64,000 nt of DNA from Diphasiastrum complanatum (Eukaryota; Streptophyta; Lycopodiopsida; Lycopodiales; Lycopodiaceae), in the NCBI GenBank assembly GCA_029204225.1, contig CM055110.1, positions 44,708,953 to 44,772,952 of the forward strand, written 5' to 3'. A program made the translations under genes and the position numbers. Numbering within the stretch: the first letter of the stretch is position 1; each line of letters opens with the position of its first letter. A model generated the notes under the pieces. That model saw only the letters and a program-made list of their open reading frames with translations. It did not search any database and was not told the DNA's origin. Shown in pieces: positions 1 through 12,020 of the stretch.

Positions 1-680
1 CAATCATTAATTGAAGGTAGGTGTACTTTCTGGTTTCACACGTGTGAAAAACTATTTGAGTACGGACTCCAACCTAAAAATCAAGTACACATTGATAGAA
101 CCTCAAAACAATCAAAACAAATGTAGGCAAATGGAGAGAATCACTCAAACCAAGATTGGTGTCTCACTATGATTATGGCCAAATGTGGCTCTATATATAC
201 AATAAGTGGGAGCTCATGGTACTGATCATCCCTCTGATCCCACATGTGTGAAGGTGCTTTGTCATATGATGATTTATCATGCAAAACTAACGCTTGGACA
301 AAACCTTCTATTTTGGGCACTTTTGTTCCATTTTTCTTCTATATGGAGATCTACTTGGAAATCTTATAGAAGTCAAAATTCGCCTACTTTAGCTTATTCC
401 ACACGTGTGAGCTATCCTCTACACATGGAATATGACACCTAACCAAAGGATGTGGCTCATGCAATCAATAGATTGATGCCATGTGTCATATGTCTTGAAA
501 CCTAGTTTTTGGCCATTTTAGCCACTAAAACTTGAATTAAATCATATGTACAACATATATGATTATGGTACATGAAAGTACACTAGTTTTACATGTGGGA
601 ACAGGCTCCACACATGTGTGTTCATCTATATACAAGATTTTTGGCTTCTACCAAGCTTATTTTGGCATTTTTCAGACTGA
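1..680 (-). mobile_element. Diverged LTR (minus), same family as the 46.5-51.8 kb element; cut by window edge
   Basis: The reverse complement can be followed block by block against the LTRs at 46454 and 51011. Shared landmarks in the same order are the CACATGTGTGGAGCC/GTTCCC block, the TAGTGGCTAAAATGGCCAAAA block, the 'CATTTGGCCATAAT' block, the CTCTCCATTTG block, 'GAGTCCGTACTC' and the TTTCACACGTGTGAAA palindrome (34-49). It is much more diverged than the 46454/51011 pair, so it is an older copy. The inner boundary near 680 is approximate, and the outer end lies outside the window. Confidence 0.6.
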
Positions 681-782
681 AAATCATACGTTCTCCCGTC
701 GTGGATACTGTAGCTGGTTTGGTTCCAGTTGATGTGGCGTTGCTGCTACAGCTCCTTGTAAGGCCTTCAATTTGTGATCAAA

Positions 783-1460
783 CTACGCCGTAAGTTGCTC
801 CATCTGCTGTTTGTGTAATTTTGTCATTTGATCCGATAGCAATTCTGTGGATAGAGCGGATGCGTTTGATGATGACGATGCTATCGAGGGAGTAGGAGTG
901 TGGGTGGATGGATATTCATCATCAGATCCCTCATCCTCTTCCCTGATGACATCTTTCATAGCTTCTTGCAGAGTAGCGTACTGCACCCATCGTTTCAGTT
1001 CTCTTCTGATGCTCCGTGGTAGTCCGACTAGGAACTACATGATCACCGCATGATCGGGAGTTAGGGCTGCACTGCACTCGGATCGTAGATGTTTGACCCA
1101 TTCAATATAATCTCTGACACTTTCTCGTTTTCCCATCTTGACTTTACTCAGCAAGAGGAATGGGTCTTCCAAGAACTTCCTTGGTTTAAAGCACGTAATG
1201 AGAGCCGCTTTAACCACTTCCCAAGTAGATTTTTCTTCCTCTAACAGGTTGAAAAGTCAACCCCGAGCCACCGCCAATAAGGACATGGAAAACAAAATCA
1301 ACTTTTCTGCAAGTGTCCGTTCGTCGTAGATTTCACAAGCTTGCTTGTAGAAATGGATGAATCGGATGGGATCTGATGATCCGTCATATTTTGGTAGTTT
1401 CCATCCGTGGTGCTCTCCGTACTGCTTGCAAGGGAGTATGGGTTGGCCCATTGGTTCCAT
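783..1460 (-). pseudogene. Ty3/gypsy-type gag fragment, broken by stops
   Basis: On the minus strand a gag-like protein runs from about 1460 down to 783 and probably on to about 700. It starts with MEPMGQPILP, then has the capsid-like features of plant retrotransposon gag proteins: a WKLPKYDGSSDP block, a FIHFYKQACEIYDE helix, and a region around KPRKFLEDPFLLLSKVKMG followed by SVRDYIEWVKHLRSEC. It ends in a Ser/Thr-rich acidic linker. Two in-frame stops interrupt it: a TGA near 1256 where Trp is expected, and a TAG near 1034. No protease or RT follows in the same orientation. The gypsy pol at 2640-3680 is on the opposite strand, so the two are separate insertions or an inverted rearrangement. 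Confidence 0.65.
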
Positions 1461-1507
1461 TGAAACCCTTGAAAAATTTCAAAAAAAATTCAAATCTTCA
1501 CCAGAAC

Positions 1508-1985
1508 TCTCGTAGACCTCTCTGAAGTTCCATCTCAGTGAGACCAGGACACAGAGAAGCTTGCAAGAGTTAGTTTGATGTCTGTGTGCCTGTGCGAGAG
1601 TTTTTAGTGAAAAAAAGACGGGAAAGTACTAGAGAACCCTCGTAGACACCAATATTTTAAGTTGCAGTGGGCAAGAACACTCGCAGAAGATTTTGAAGTT
1701 CCATCTCAGTGAGACAAGGACACAGAAAAGCCTGCGAGAGTTAGTTTGATTCCAGTGAGCAGAAAATTGGGTTTAAGTGCTAAAAAATCATTAAAAAGTG
1801 AAGATCCAGCAAATCCTTCCAGTAAGAACTCTTGCAGACCTTCTCAAGCAATTCAAAATGATAATTTCCATTAGTGATGAAACCTGCGAGAGTTAGTTTT
1901 GAGATTTGGTGAAGATCAAGCCAAAATAGTGGTTCTGAGCCCTCGCATACAGTGAGATTTTCACTTAGTGTGAGAGTTAACTCTC
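1508..1985. repeat. Leader-like repeats with CTCGCAG/CTGCGAG motifs
   Basis: A block beginning CTCGTAGACC...GAAGTTCCATCTCAGTGAGAC and ending GAGAGTTAGTTTGAT occurs at about 1508-1578 and again at about 1680-1750, a period of about 172 bp. Further shorter copies of CTGCGAGAGTTAGTTT and CTCGCA follow near 1885, 1940 and 2105. It lies directly upstream (in minus sense) of the gag fragment, so it may be the untranslated leader of that element. Confidence 0.7.
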
Positions 1986-2639
1986 GTAGAAAATTTCATA
2001 GTGAGATCTAACCCAGATCCAGCTACTGTGATCCTTGAGAGAATTACTTCCCAAATATCTGAGAGATATCAATTTTTTTTATCTACAAAAATAGCTAAAG
2101 AACCCTCGCACAACCAACCCTTGCAGACTAGATCAATGGAAAGATCTGCATCAGATCTAGCTATTGTCAAAATCTCAGGTCAATCAGTGCAAGGAGTAAA
2201 AAGTTATCAAGGAAAAACCACCGTACAAGGCCTAAATTTCACTTTCGACTGATCAGATTGATGAGATTCTTAAGATCCATATTGCATCCCACTGTACAAG
2301 CAAGATCCAACTACTTTGGAACCCACCATCGGATGAATCTGAGATCGGGACGATCAATAGCACGAAGGATAGCAATTCAAGCACCACACTTTCCCAGATT
2401 AGCAACTGCGCAACAGCCCTCCAAAATGCAGATTGGTGTGTTTTTTTTTGGGTTTTTGGTTGGTTGGTTTGGGTTTCAAGCCATTAGAGGCTGTTCAGGG
2501 CCTTCTTTACCCTCTCACACCTCCTCCTCTAGCTGTAAATAGTCCAAACAGAAAAAAAATACAGAAAACTAACTCTAAACTCCCAAAAATCTACCTAAAA
2601 CTACTCTAAAAAGCAAGACAATAGTAAAATGCAACTACA

Positions 2640-3680
2640 CTAGTTAGTGGAAACCTATCCCCGACAACGACGCCATATGCTTGGATGACCTCAGAGTACA
2701 TAGCATGGATACAAACCATCTGGATCGATTGGAAAAAATATTTGAACGTTGTCGCAAGTATGAAATTTCCTTGACTCCGGAAAAGTGCCAGATATGGGTT
2801 TCCCATGGAGTTGTTCTTGGACATGTGATATCAAGACATGGCATTGCCACAAATTATTCCAAAGTTATTGTGGAATTGCCATTGCCAACAACAATTTGTG
2901 GAGTTTATGTGTTTATGGGTCCTGCGAACTATTATCGAATTTTAATTATCTTCTTTGTAGATTTAGCAAGACCTATATACAAACTGACTATCGATTCTAT
3001 TTGGACAGTAGAGGCGTTAGAAGCCTTTGAAATATTCAGAAAAAGCATTAACTTCAGCACCGATACTGCATTCTCCAGATTGGACGATTGAATTTCATGT
3101 TCACACTGATGACTCAAAATATGCAATTGAATAAGTTTTTACGCAACTTGGTGAATCCGATACGATTTGCGAGTAGACAGCTTACAGATCCACAGAAGAA
3201 CTATTCAACAACAGAACGTGAAGCGTTAGCCATGATTTTTTCTGTACAAAAATTTCGACATTACCTAATGGAAACGCACTTTGCATTTTATATAGATCAC
3301 CAACCGTTACTTTACTTGGTAAATAAGACATGCAATAAAGGGCGTATTGCAAGATGGTTACTGTTATTGACTGAATTTGACTTTAGAATTGATGTTCGTA
3401 AAGGTAAACAACATTATCTTGCTGACCGTGTTTCACGAATTGATCCGGACCAGTTAATACTGAAGTGGATGATGAATTACTAGATGCTACATTATTCTAT
3501 GTAGAAGCAGTACCTGAGTGGGCAGGAGATATTGTTGAGTACCTGATGCTAGGTCAACCCAATGACTCTTTGACAAAAGTACAGAAGAGGCAATTGATTC
3601 ATAAGGCTCAACCTTATCAATTGATTGCAGGACAATTGTATCATCGCGGAATGGATGATATTCTTTGAAGATGTGTTTTA
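2640..3680 (+). pseudogene. Ty3/gypsy pol fragment: RT C-terminal half, RNase H, start of integrase zinc region
   Basis: The plus strand encodes the second half of a gypsy reverse transcriptase, starting at a degenerate catalytic box (CLDDLRVHS near 2674) and continuing with LEKIFERCRKYEISLTPEKC and VLGHVISRHGIA. RNase H follows, with FASRQLTDPQKNYSTTEREA, FYIDHQPLLYL and the LADRVSRI end (about 3160-3445). Then comes the linker and the beginning of the integrase H2C2 region (LIAGQLYHRGMDDIL). Frame changes occur near 3090 and 3475 and a stop at 3666. Everything upstream of the catalytic box is absent. The similarity stops at 3680, where a copia LTR appears to begin, so the later copia insertion probably truncated it. 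Confidence 0.78.
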
Positions 3681-4541
3681 TGATAAAATTTCAGTTTGAA
3701 GGACATTAATGATTGGACTTAACAATCATAGAGAGTTATTGGTTGCTTAATCAATGGATCTATCAAGTTCTACACTATAGATCTTGATCTAGATTGACTA
3801 CACTTAGATTTAAGCAAGAGCAATGGATTAAAACTTCATAAACTAGTAAGAGCGGCCTCACACATGTGGAGTACTGTCCACTGTACGACATGCACCTGAA
3901 ACAACAAGTACTTTGGTTCTTGATAGCAATCATTCATAAAAATCACAATTCTATTGACTAGAAATCTCACAAAAGTGTAGAATGCAAAAGTCTCATCAAT
4001 CTCATTAGCAAAATGATGATCCTTTTATGGATCAAGTACATCCACGAGTCTGGTACAGTCCAGCAGGTCTTCACATTTGTGAAGAGTGCCACATCACTCA
4101 GATCTATCCATTTGATCCATCCTCGATCCTTATCCAAAGTTGACCTTCTAGAATATGGCTAAAATCCAAAGAGCTAGTCTCCTAGAACATAGGAATATTT
4201 CCTACAAAATAGGATCTAAGGAAATGGTCAAATCTTATCTTCTAGAACTCTATACACACGTGTGAACATCCACTTGCCATGTGGGAGCATTTACTCATGC
4301 ACATGCAAGGAAAAGCTAATTTCTAGGTGACTAGTCAACTTGACTAAAAACTAGTCATATCATGTTCACACTTAACTTGATTGATACAAAATCAAAATAG
4401 ATATTTACAAGTATGAAAACTACTTTCTTTCACACGTGGGAATAGGCTCCACACGTGTGAAATCAGATCATGAACTTTGTTCTCATGATTGATCTTTATT
4501 TACAATAAAAAATGACAAGTGAGAAGTGACAATTTTCAACA
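3681..4541 (-). mobile_element. 3' LTR of the adjacent minus-strand copia element
   Basis: Read on the minus strand it starts TGTTGAAAATTGTC at 4541, directly after a short purine-rich stretch (AAGTTAGGAG), as a 3' LTR should. It ends ...TTTTATCA at 3681, where the interrupted gypsy coding sequence resumes. It contains CACACGTGTG palindromes at about 4255-4264 and 4450-4459 and the GGAGCCTATTCCC module found in other LTRs of this window. No partner 5' LTR is visible to the right of 6840, so boundaries rest on one copy only. Confidence 0.55.
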
Positions 4542-6840
4542 CTCCTAACTTGGCAAATCTAACGTACAACTATCTACAATTCCAAGACCATATCTTAACT
4601 TAAAAAATGGATCTTTGGATAATGGCTTGGTTAAGATATCAGCTATGCATTCGGATGATGGTACATGATGTAGTTGCACCTCCTTGGATTGTACCTTTTC
4701 CCTCACAAAGTGGTGAGCTATCTCAATATGCTTTGTTCTAGCATGGAAGATAGGATTGGAAGCAATTTGTTGAGAATTGATTGATTGTCACAATATATGT
4801 AAGGGATCTCCTCGGCCTTTAGCACATGTAGCTCTATCAAGAGTCTTCTTAGCCATAGGAGCTCTTCAGTTGTTGAAGTCAATGCCTTGTACTCGGCTTC
4901 ACAAGAAGATAGTGAGATAGTATCTTGCTTTTTGGAAAGCCAAGATATTACTCCTCCACAAAGGAATGTTGCAAATGCACTAATAGACTTTATATCCATC
5001 TTGTCACCTGCAAAATCTGAATCCGAGTAGGCTCTTAAGTGCAAGTTAGGTCCTTCATAAAGTATGCCAAAAAAATCTAGTACTCCAAAACATATCTAAG
5101 CACTCTCTTGGCACTTTTCCAATGATGCACAAAACGAGCTTGCATTATTTGACTCAACTTGCTTACACAAAAACTTAAGTCAGGTCTAGTGATGGCTAAA
5201 TAGATTAGGGAGCCTATAAGCTTTCTAAAGAGGGTGATGTCCTCAAAGGATGCTTCATCACCTTCATTAGTTGCTTTCACAACATGCTCCATAGGGGTGT
5301 CAATCCCCTTACAATCTTTCATACCAAACTTTTCAAGTATGGAAGTAGCATACTTTGATTGACTTATGAAAGTACAATTGCTACTTCTAGACATTTCTAT
5401 CCCAAGTATAAACTTTAGGAAGCCTAGATCTACCATCTTGAACTCACTAGATAAATCAACTTTTACTTTGCTTATGCCTTCATCATCATTTCTTGTCATA
5501 ATGATATCGTCAACATAACACACCAAAATGATGATCTTTCCTTCATTATATTTGAAATATAAAGAAGGTTCATAAGCACTTAGTACAAAGCCAAGGGAAT
5601 AGAGAAAATCATGCAACCTAGAGTACCAAGCTCTAGGTGCTTGCTTCAAGCCATATAGGCTCTTCCTTAAGTAGCACACTTTTTGCTCCTCACCAACCTT
5701 GATGAAGCCCTCAGGTTGCATCATGTAGATTTCCTCTTCCAAGAAGCCATTCAATCGGGTTTGTCAAGATCATCAATGCACAATGGGTTAGATCCATTAG
5801 ACAAGCTTTTAGCAAATTGCGACTCATCAAAAAGTACATCCTTGCTTACCTTTACTTTCTTGGATATAGGATCATATATCCTATAGCCCTTGCTATTTTT
5901 TCCATAGCCAACAAAAATCCCTTCGAAGGAGGTAGCATCTTCCTTCCTTCTTGTCTCCAAAGGGATGTGGACATAACAAATACATCCAAAAATTTTAAAA
6001 TCTTTTACATTGGGTTTCTTACCAAACAAAGCTTGATAAGGTGAGATCCCATCAATAGCACTACTAGGAAGTCTATTACACAAGTAATTAGCACATGTTA
6101 TAGCTTCTCCCCAGAATGAGATGGGAAGTGACGCATCGAGTCTTAAAGACTTTGCACATTCACATAGACTCCTATTTTTCCTCTCGGCCACTCCATTTTG
6201 TTGGGGGGTGTAGGAACAAGTGCATTGCAATTTAATGCCATTGATCTCACAAAAGTCTTTCATTTTATTGGAGGTGTACTATCACATCTTAGTGCTTTGA
6301 TGGAAGTACTAAGTTGCTTCTCAACTAGAGACTTGAACTTAATAAAGCTTCATTGTACAAGACTTTTCTTTGATAGTAACTCAATCCATGTGAATCTAGT
6401 ACAATCATCTATAAAAGTTACATACATCAAGGCACCTCCATTACTTGCATGTGAAAAACTATGTACAAGTGATAGGCGTCTTACCATCAGGTAGCTCAAC
6501 CAAGTCCCACGTTTTGTTCTTCGATATAGCCTCCATTTATGTCTCCATAGCTGCATGCAACTCCTTGTGTTCCTTTGTTTTGTTGAAAGTTTTAGGTTCT
6601 TGAGCCGTTAAGATGGATCCCATTAGGGCTAGATTCATCTCTAATCTTGTAGGAGGTTTTCGATTTCTACTTGATCTTCTAAGCTCTCCCTGCTCACTAG
6701 ATTCGAGAGTATCTCCCTTCTTTGCACCATCCTCTTATGAGAAGCTTTCAACACACAGCACTGTGCTTCCATGGAGATCACAAAACCCAATTTGATACAC
6801 ATTATTTGCACAACCTTAAAAGTTATCGACGAAAACAAAA
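4542..6840 (-). pseudogene. Ty1/copia polyprotein remnant with scrambled domain order
   Basis: On the minus strand, in transcription order, four blocks can be read. First is the integrase-RT linker (RRSSRNRKPPTRLE near 6670, then KNKTWDLVELPDGKTPI near 6500). Second is the integrase core from GGALMYVTFIDDCTRFTW to NGVAERKNRSLCE and the FGKKPNVKDFKIFGCICYVH block (about 6450-5800). Third is reverse transcriptase from MNGFLEEEIYM through LYGLKQAPRAWY and the YVDD box (about 5754-5080). Fourth is RNase H (SDFAGD, SLSSCEAEYKAL, CDNQS) ending near 4560. Gag, protease, the integrase N-terminus and the RT N-terminal third are missing, and several frameshifts are present. In intact copia the linker follows integrase; here it precedes it, so the element is rearranged and dead. 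Confidence 0.85.
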
Positions 6841-7600
6841 TCTCAAACTAAGCACTATATTTTAGGCCTGCTTTTTCTTTCAAATCTATTACAACAAACA
6901 ATTGCTTCCATATTCGCAGCATTATGTAAAACTATTGAATGCTTTACTTATCGATTACCAGGAAGCAGAATAGCTACGCAATGTCTGAGTCGTCAAAGTT
7001 GTCCTCGAAGCTATTAAAAAACCTGCATCGAAGGGTTCGGCGTCGATGGTACCCTCTCCTAGCGAGTCCAGGAATCGTCATCGCCATACACGTCCATGCT
7101 CGCCCCCACAACGGCTTCCTCCAATTCGCCACCATACACCAGAACGGCTTTATCGGCATTCACTTAGCTTATAGCCCCCGATCCCTACCTGCCCCTTGTT
7201 GCAACCTTAAGGATCATGAGCAAAATACTCAATAGTCAAGATCTTTAATTACCAGAAAAATAAATCCAGGATGCTGATCAAAGATATTTAGCACCATTCA
7301 TGCTTGATATACTATACATTTAAAGTAAGGGAACTGTACGCTTATGTAGAATCGAGTATTTTTTGACCTATTAAGAGAGTCAACATGCAAAGATCCATGT
7401 TCGCATAAACAGAAAACAAAAAGATAATAAATTAATGAATTAGCCACAGGAGATTGAATAGTTATAAAAATACACTTTTGCAAGCCAGTAATGCCATAGA
7501 TAATAGAAATTATTTTTCTGTAAAGATGGGGGTAGGCTTGCTTCAACTCTGAAAACTACGATAAATTCTTGCTTCGCCCAACCTATTTCTCTCATTAGGT
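6841..7600. other. Short gap with a GC-rich island, possible gene scrap
   Basis: Mostly AT-rich DNA without a recognised gene. Between about 6975 and 7195 the composition is clearly GC-richer, and the minus strand shows short protein-like stretches in two frames (VYGGELEEAVVGASMDVYG and a tail ending FEDNFDDSDIA), separated by stops. It could be a broken captured exon, but I do not recognise the family. Confidence 0.2.
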
Positions 7601-7609
7601 CCATTCAAG

Positions 7610-8116
7610 CCTATGTGGCAGAGCCTGGGTGGCTTGCCACACAAGCCCATGGTAAGCCTATGTGGCATCTGCAACATGCTTGCATGGCATACATGAGGCC
7701 TATGCCATGGCTATGTGGTTTGCCATGCAAGCCTATGGTACACCTACATGGCTTGCCACATGTCAGCTTTCGAGCCCACCTCTCTATCTCTCTCTCTCTG
7801 GGTCCAGTCAGACCTACATGGTAGAGCTCAGTTGGCTTGCCGCACAAGCCTATGGTAAGCCTATGGCTTGCCATGTGGCAAACCCGAAGCTTGCATGATT
7901 TGGCAGACCTACGTGGCTTGCCATGTGGCAACCTATTATAGGCTTGGTAGATACTAGGCCTATGTGGCCTACTACACAGGCCTATGGTAGCCATGTGGCA
8001 AGCCACACAAGCCTATGGTAGGCCTATGTGGCTTGCCACATGGCTAGTTCCATGCCTACATGGTTTTCCACTTGGCAACCTACGTGGCTTGCCATGTGGC
8101 AACTTTTGAGCCCCAA

Positions 8117-8152
<36 letters not shown>

Positions 8153-8441
8153 GTCCACTTAGACCTATGTGGCAGAGAATGGTTGGCTTGCCAGGTAAGC
8201 CTATGTTAGAACTACATGGCTTGCCACGTGGCAAACCCCAAGCTTGCATGACTTGCCATGGGGTAGGCCTACATGGCTTGCCACATGGCAACCTACGACA
8301 GGCTTAGTAAATAGCAGACCTATGACATGCCTATGTGGTCTGCTACACAAGCCTATGGTAGTCCTACTTGGCAAGTCCCAAACCTACATGGTTTTACACA
8401 TGGCAAGCCTATATAGTTTGCCATGTGGCAACTTTCGAGCC
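7610..8441. repeat. Minisatellite of GCCTATGTGGCTTGCCACATGGCAA-type units in a higher-order repeat
   Basis: Short degenerate units of the type GGCTTGCCA(C/T)(A/G)TGGCAA and AAGCCTATGGTAG repeat throughout. A longer period of roughly 350 bp is visible: the stretch beginning CTCTCTCT then GTCCA then GACCTA occurs near 7795 and again near 8145, each followed by GGCAAACCC, CAAGCTTGCATGA (or AAGCTTGCATGA), GGCAACCTA and TAGGCTTGGTA in order. A partial third copy starts near 8355. Open frames here are products of the repeat. Confidence 0.85.

Positions 8442-8522
<81 letters not shown>
8442..8522. repeat. (CT)n microsatellite
   Basis: About 80 bp of nearly uninterrupted CT dinucleotides at the end of the minisatellite; shorter CT tracts sit at the equivalent place in the earlier units (near 7785 and 8122). 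Confidence 0.95.
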
Positions 8523-8526
<4 letters not shown>

Positions 8527-8789
8527 CAAAACATCTACACACATGCACTGGTCAAAACTTACAACGACTGCAACTGCTTCATGTAAAGAATTCATGTAAA
8601 GAAGATATTTAAGTCGAAAGAACAATGAAAATAGTATTCTTCACACACACATTCAATCAACGTTGATTACACACAGACATACACACACTACATCACAACT
8701 ATGCATAGACATACACACACATATACATACACCCTACACATAGCATTACATACATTCAACATAGATATATATGAGAAAACAATCCACAA

Positions 8790-9600
8790 TCAGCCTCAAA
8801 TTTTTCCAAAGGATCGAATTTTTCCGAAGGATCGAACTTTTCCGACCCAACGTTGAGCTTGGCAAAGAAGGATTTCTTGACCCTGGATCGGATCGAGGCG
8901 GATTTATTCCGACCCTTTGAATATTTTCCGACCCAGAGTAAAATCCAACCCTTTGTATATTTTTGACCCTTTGTACTGTCAACTCAGAATTTTTCAGAGG
9001 ACTCAAATTTTTCTAAGGACTCGAATATTTCCAAAGACTCAAATCCAAAGACTCGAATTTTTCCAAAGAATCGAATTCTTCCAAAGACCTGAAATTTTTC
9101 AAAGACTTAAAGTTTTCCAAAGACTCGAATTTTCCAAAGGATCGAATTCTTCCGACCCAACATTGAGCTTGGCAAAGAAGGATTTTCTGACCCTAGATCA
9201 GATCGAATTGAGGCGGATTTATTCCGAACCTTTGTATTGTCAACTCATAATTTTTCTAAAGGCTCAAATTTTTTCAAAGATTTGAATGTTTCCGAAGACT
9301 CGAATTTTTTTGAAGACTCGAATTTTTTTTAAGGATCGAATTTTTCCAAAGACTCGGAATATTTCTGACCAATAGTATCGGATTTTACAAGGGGTCGGAT
9401 TTTATACATTGGGTCGAAAAGTAACGTAGTATCGAAAAATATACAAAGGTTCAAAAATTTATACTGGGGTGAAAATATGCACATGGGTCGGATTTATCAG
9501 ACCTAATTCTACCCGATCCAGGGTCGAAAAATTTCTTTTTGACAAGGATGACATTGGGTCGAAAAAAATCTGACACTGGATTTTTTGACCTTCTTAAAAA
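8790..9600. repeat. Minisatellite based on GACTCGAATTTTTCCAAA
   Basis: Degenerate 16-20 bp units (GACTCGAATTTTTCCAAA, GGATCGAATTTTTCCGAC) repeat irregularly. A longer segment (TTCCGACCCAACNTTGAGCTT...GGATTT, then GACCCTNGATCNGATCG) is present at about 8828-8905 and again at about 9147-9215, so the array also grew by larger duplications. No coding potential is credible. Confidence 0.85.
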
Positions 9601-9789
9601 TTCGAGGCTTCTTTTTCTGGGTTTTGTACAAGCTTTAGGATGCTCATTATTGAGGCTGAGCATCAAATTCCAACAAAACACACATGCATGAACAACATAT
9701 TCACTCTGAACTGTGGGCTGCCCATTAACAGACATTTGCAAACACAGATTGTCAACTTTTTATACGATACTCCCTGTGTTATTGTTGAA

Positions 9790-10130
9790 CATGGTTAAAT
9801 TTTGACCCCTACTATGGCCGAGATGTGTGAGATATGTTAAATATTCGAGATGCGAGATGTGCGAGATCGGCCACCATCCAAATCATCGGTCGTCACCCAG
9901 ATCGTGGTCGGCCACCTAGATCCACACCATATTTGTATGATCATTGGCCGTCCACCCGAACCATTGGCAGCCACACAAAATTTTGGCTAATTGTCACTGA
10001 CAACTTTTGACCCAAACCATTGACCTTCGACCCAAACCATCGGTCGTAACCCAAATTGTCGGCCGTCAGTCGTCCATTGCTCGTCGCCTTCCATTGCCCG
10101 TCGGCCATTTCTTGGCTTGACCGAAAATTG
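9790..10130. repeat. Degenerate CATCGGTCGTCACCCAGATCG repeats
   Basis: Units such as ATCATCGGTCGTCACC, GATCGTGGTCGGCCACC and ACCATCGGTCGTAACC repeat here. Closely similar units (ATCATCGGCCGCCACCTAGATC) recur at about 13920-14065, so the two places share an origin. Confidence 0.65.
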
Positions 10131-11270
10131 TATACTCATTTGGCCTTGACATATCATGAATCGTTCATCTCTGATGCCAGTTTTGTGAGCCAGAATTGGT
10201 AAAAAATGATTCAAATCAAAAACCCAAATCTGTAAAGGGAAAAAAAAACCCCTAAACTTGGCTGAAGTTGTTTTCAAAAGGCAGCATCAGGCATGAGAAA
10301 CTCTAGCATGAAGGCGACCACGAAGCACAAATTAAGGACTCATGAGCTACATACATACCTAAGTTGTAAGCACAATTAGAAGCCCTGCAGACTTATTGTT
10401 AGACTTACTTTTTGGTGTTCTTTGTGCAGGCTTTTTCGCTGCACCTACTGGCAAAAATCATCAGTCGAGAGGAGGTGTTATAGCGAGATTGATAGTAGCA
10501 GTAATTCTCTTAGCAATTTTGAGATGTACATATCTTTTATATAAAAGAAGAGATGGAGTTCTGCTCCTCCTCCGTTGTGTATTATCAGCAATTTCTATCT
10601 TTTATGGTCTCAAGATACAGATAACAACTTTAAGGTTCCACTATATGTATTCTATCCTTCGACATCTTTGTCTTGCTCTTACATTGTATCTACCTTGCCT
10701 CATTGAACAAGGCGTAGTACCCGTGGCTCTCGATACTAAGAATATTGTGATTTTGGGGCTACCGCTTATCAACTGTAGGATCAACTTGCTCAAAAATTGT
10801 AGACTATTACAATGTTCACCTAATTTTCATCAATCAAACTATGAATTCTTTCTGAAATCCAGTTTTTACTATCTTTATGCTTAAGGAATAGAGAACTATA
10901 ATAAAAATTTCTTCGTAATTCATAAACGTATTTTGGATGAGAGGACGTTGATTTTTGTCTTCAAATAAAAAAACGAAGTTGATCACAAACGCGTTGTGTA
11001 TGGTAGCTTAAGTTGAATGTTGTTTATCATGGTAATGTTTTCGTCTCTTTATTGCAAATGGACCAAATTGTAGCTAATTTTTGTTCACAAAGCTCAAACA
11101 AAATCATGTGATCGCTTTTACATCTATTGGCGCGTTTGCTTTTAATAAGCCTTCGCAACAATCAAATTAGGACAGATATACATTGTTGTTAGTCGCGGAT
11201 AGTATCCTTATATTGTCCCAAAACGGACTTGAACATCACTTCAAAACTCTAACTCATCAGGTAGGATGAT
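10131..11270. other. Intergenic AT-rich stretch, no gene recognised
   Basis: A 162-codon open frame at 10396-10884 (plus) is hydrophobic but matches no family I know. The segment around 10530-10620, with a TATA-like ATATAAAAGAAG followed by a pyrimidine-rich stretch, could be part of an old LTR. Nothing here can be assigned with confidence. Confidence 0.3.
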
Positions 11271-11274
11271 TTTG

Positions 11275-12020
11275 TGTTCCGACCTCCGACCTGACCCGAC
11301 CCGACCAAGGGTCGAAAAATTTCGACCCGACCCAACCTGACCAAGGAGTTGGATTTTTTTACCATTGGGTCAGAAAATTGAGTCGGATGTGGGTGGATCC
11401 TCATGATGAAGGTACTCATAGTTGCCAGTTTTCCTCTACAAAACTCGAGATTAAGGCATAAAAAATTTAACAAAAAAAATTTCATGTTAATTTTTTTGAA
11501 AAAGCTACCGATTTCATTCTTGGATTATTCAGACTCTCTCAAACACCGAGTGGAGGTACTCGGGAGGAGTTGGGACTGGGAGTAGTTTTAAACCTTGAAT
11601 CTGAGAATGAATAGAGAGGGAGTTTATTAAAAACGAAAAAGTTATAGTACCAAAAAAAGCACAAGATAGGGTGATAATTGATAAAGTTTTCTAGAGCGGG
11701 GGTGGGAGGTAGGAGGGCACCTCAATAACTCGAATATTTGGACGAACTCGACAAATTTTTGGACGAACTCGATTTCTGGGACGAACTCGACTTTTGGAAC
11801 GAACTCGAATTTTTGGGCGAACTCAAATTTTCACTCGACTCGAATTTCCACTCAACTCGAATTTTTTGAGGCTTGAATTTATGGGAACGACTCAAATTTT
11901 GGACTCTCAAATATTTGGACGATGCTCGAATTTTTGGACGAACTCGAATTTGTCTAGACTCAAATATTTTTGGACAAACAAGAATATTTTGACGAACTCG
12001 AATATTTGGAGGGCTGTCAA
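11275..12020. repeat. Second minisatellite block: GACCCGACC and GGACGAACTCGAATTTTTGG units
   Basis: 11275-11350 carries GACCTGACCCGACCCGACC-like units, and 11725-12010 carries about a dozen units of GACGAACTCGAATTTTTG. The unit is clearly related to the CTCGAATTTTT core at 8790-9600, pointing to one satellite family spread over about 5 kb. Confidence 0.8.

Noticed and set aside
7611-8612. Overlapping open frames on both strands rich in His/Pro/Lys/Gly or Ser-Leu
   Set aside because: They arise from the minisatellite and CT tracts; every frame is open because the repeat lacks stops.
8790-9600. Possible CRISPR-like array of short repeats
   Set aside because: Units are degenerate and contiguous without unique spacers, and the context is a plant nuclear genome.
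10396-10884. 162-codon hydrophobic frame that might be a membrane protein
   Set aside because: No family, no homogeneous composition, and the segment resembles a non-coding LTR (TATA-like box and pyrimidine run).
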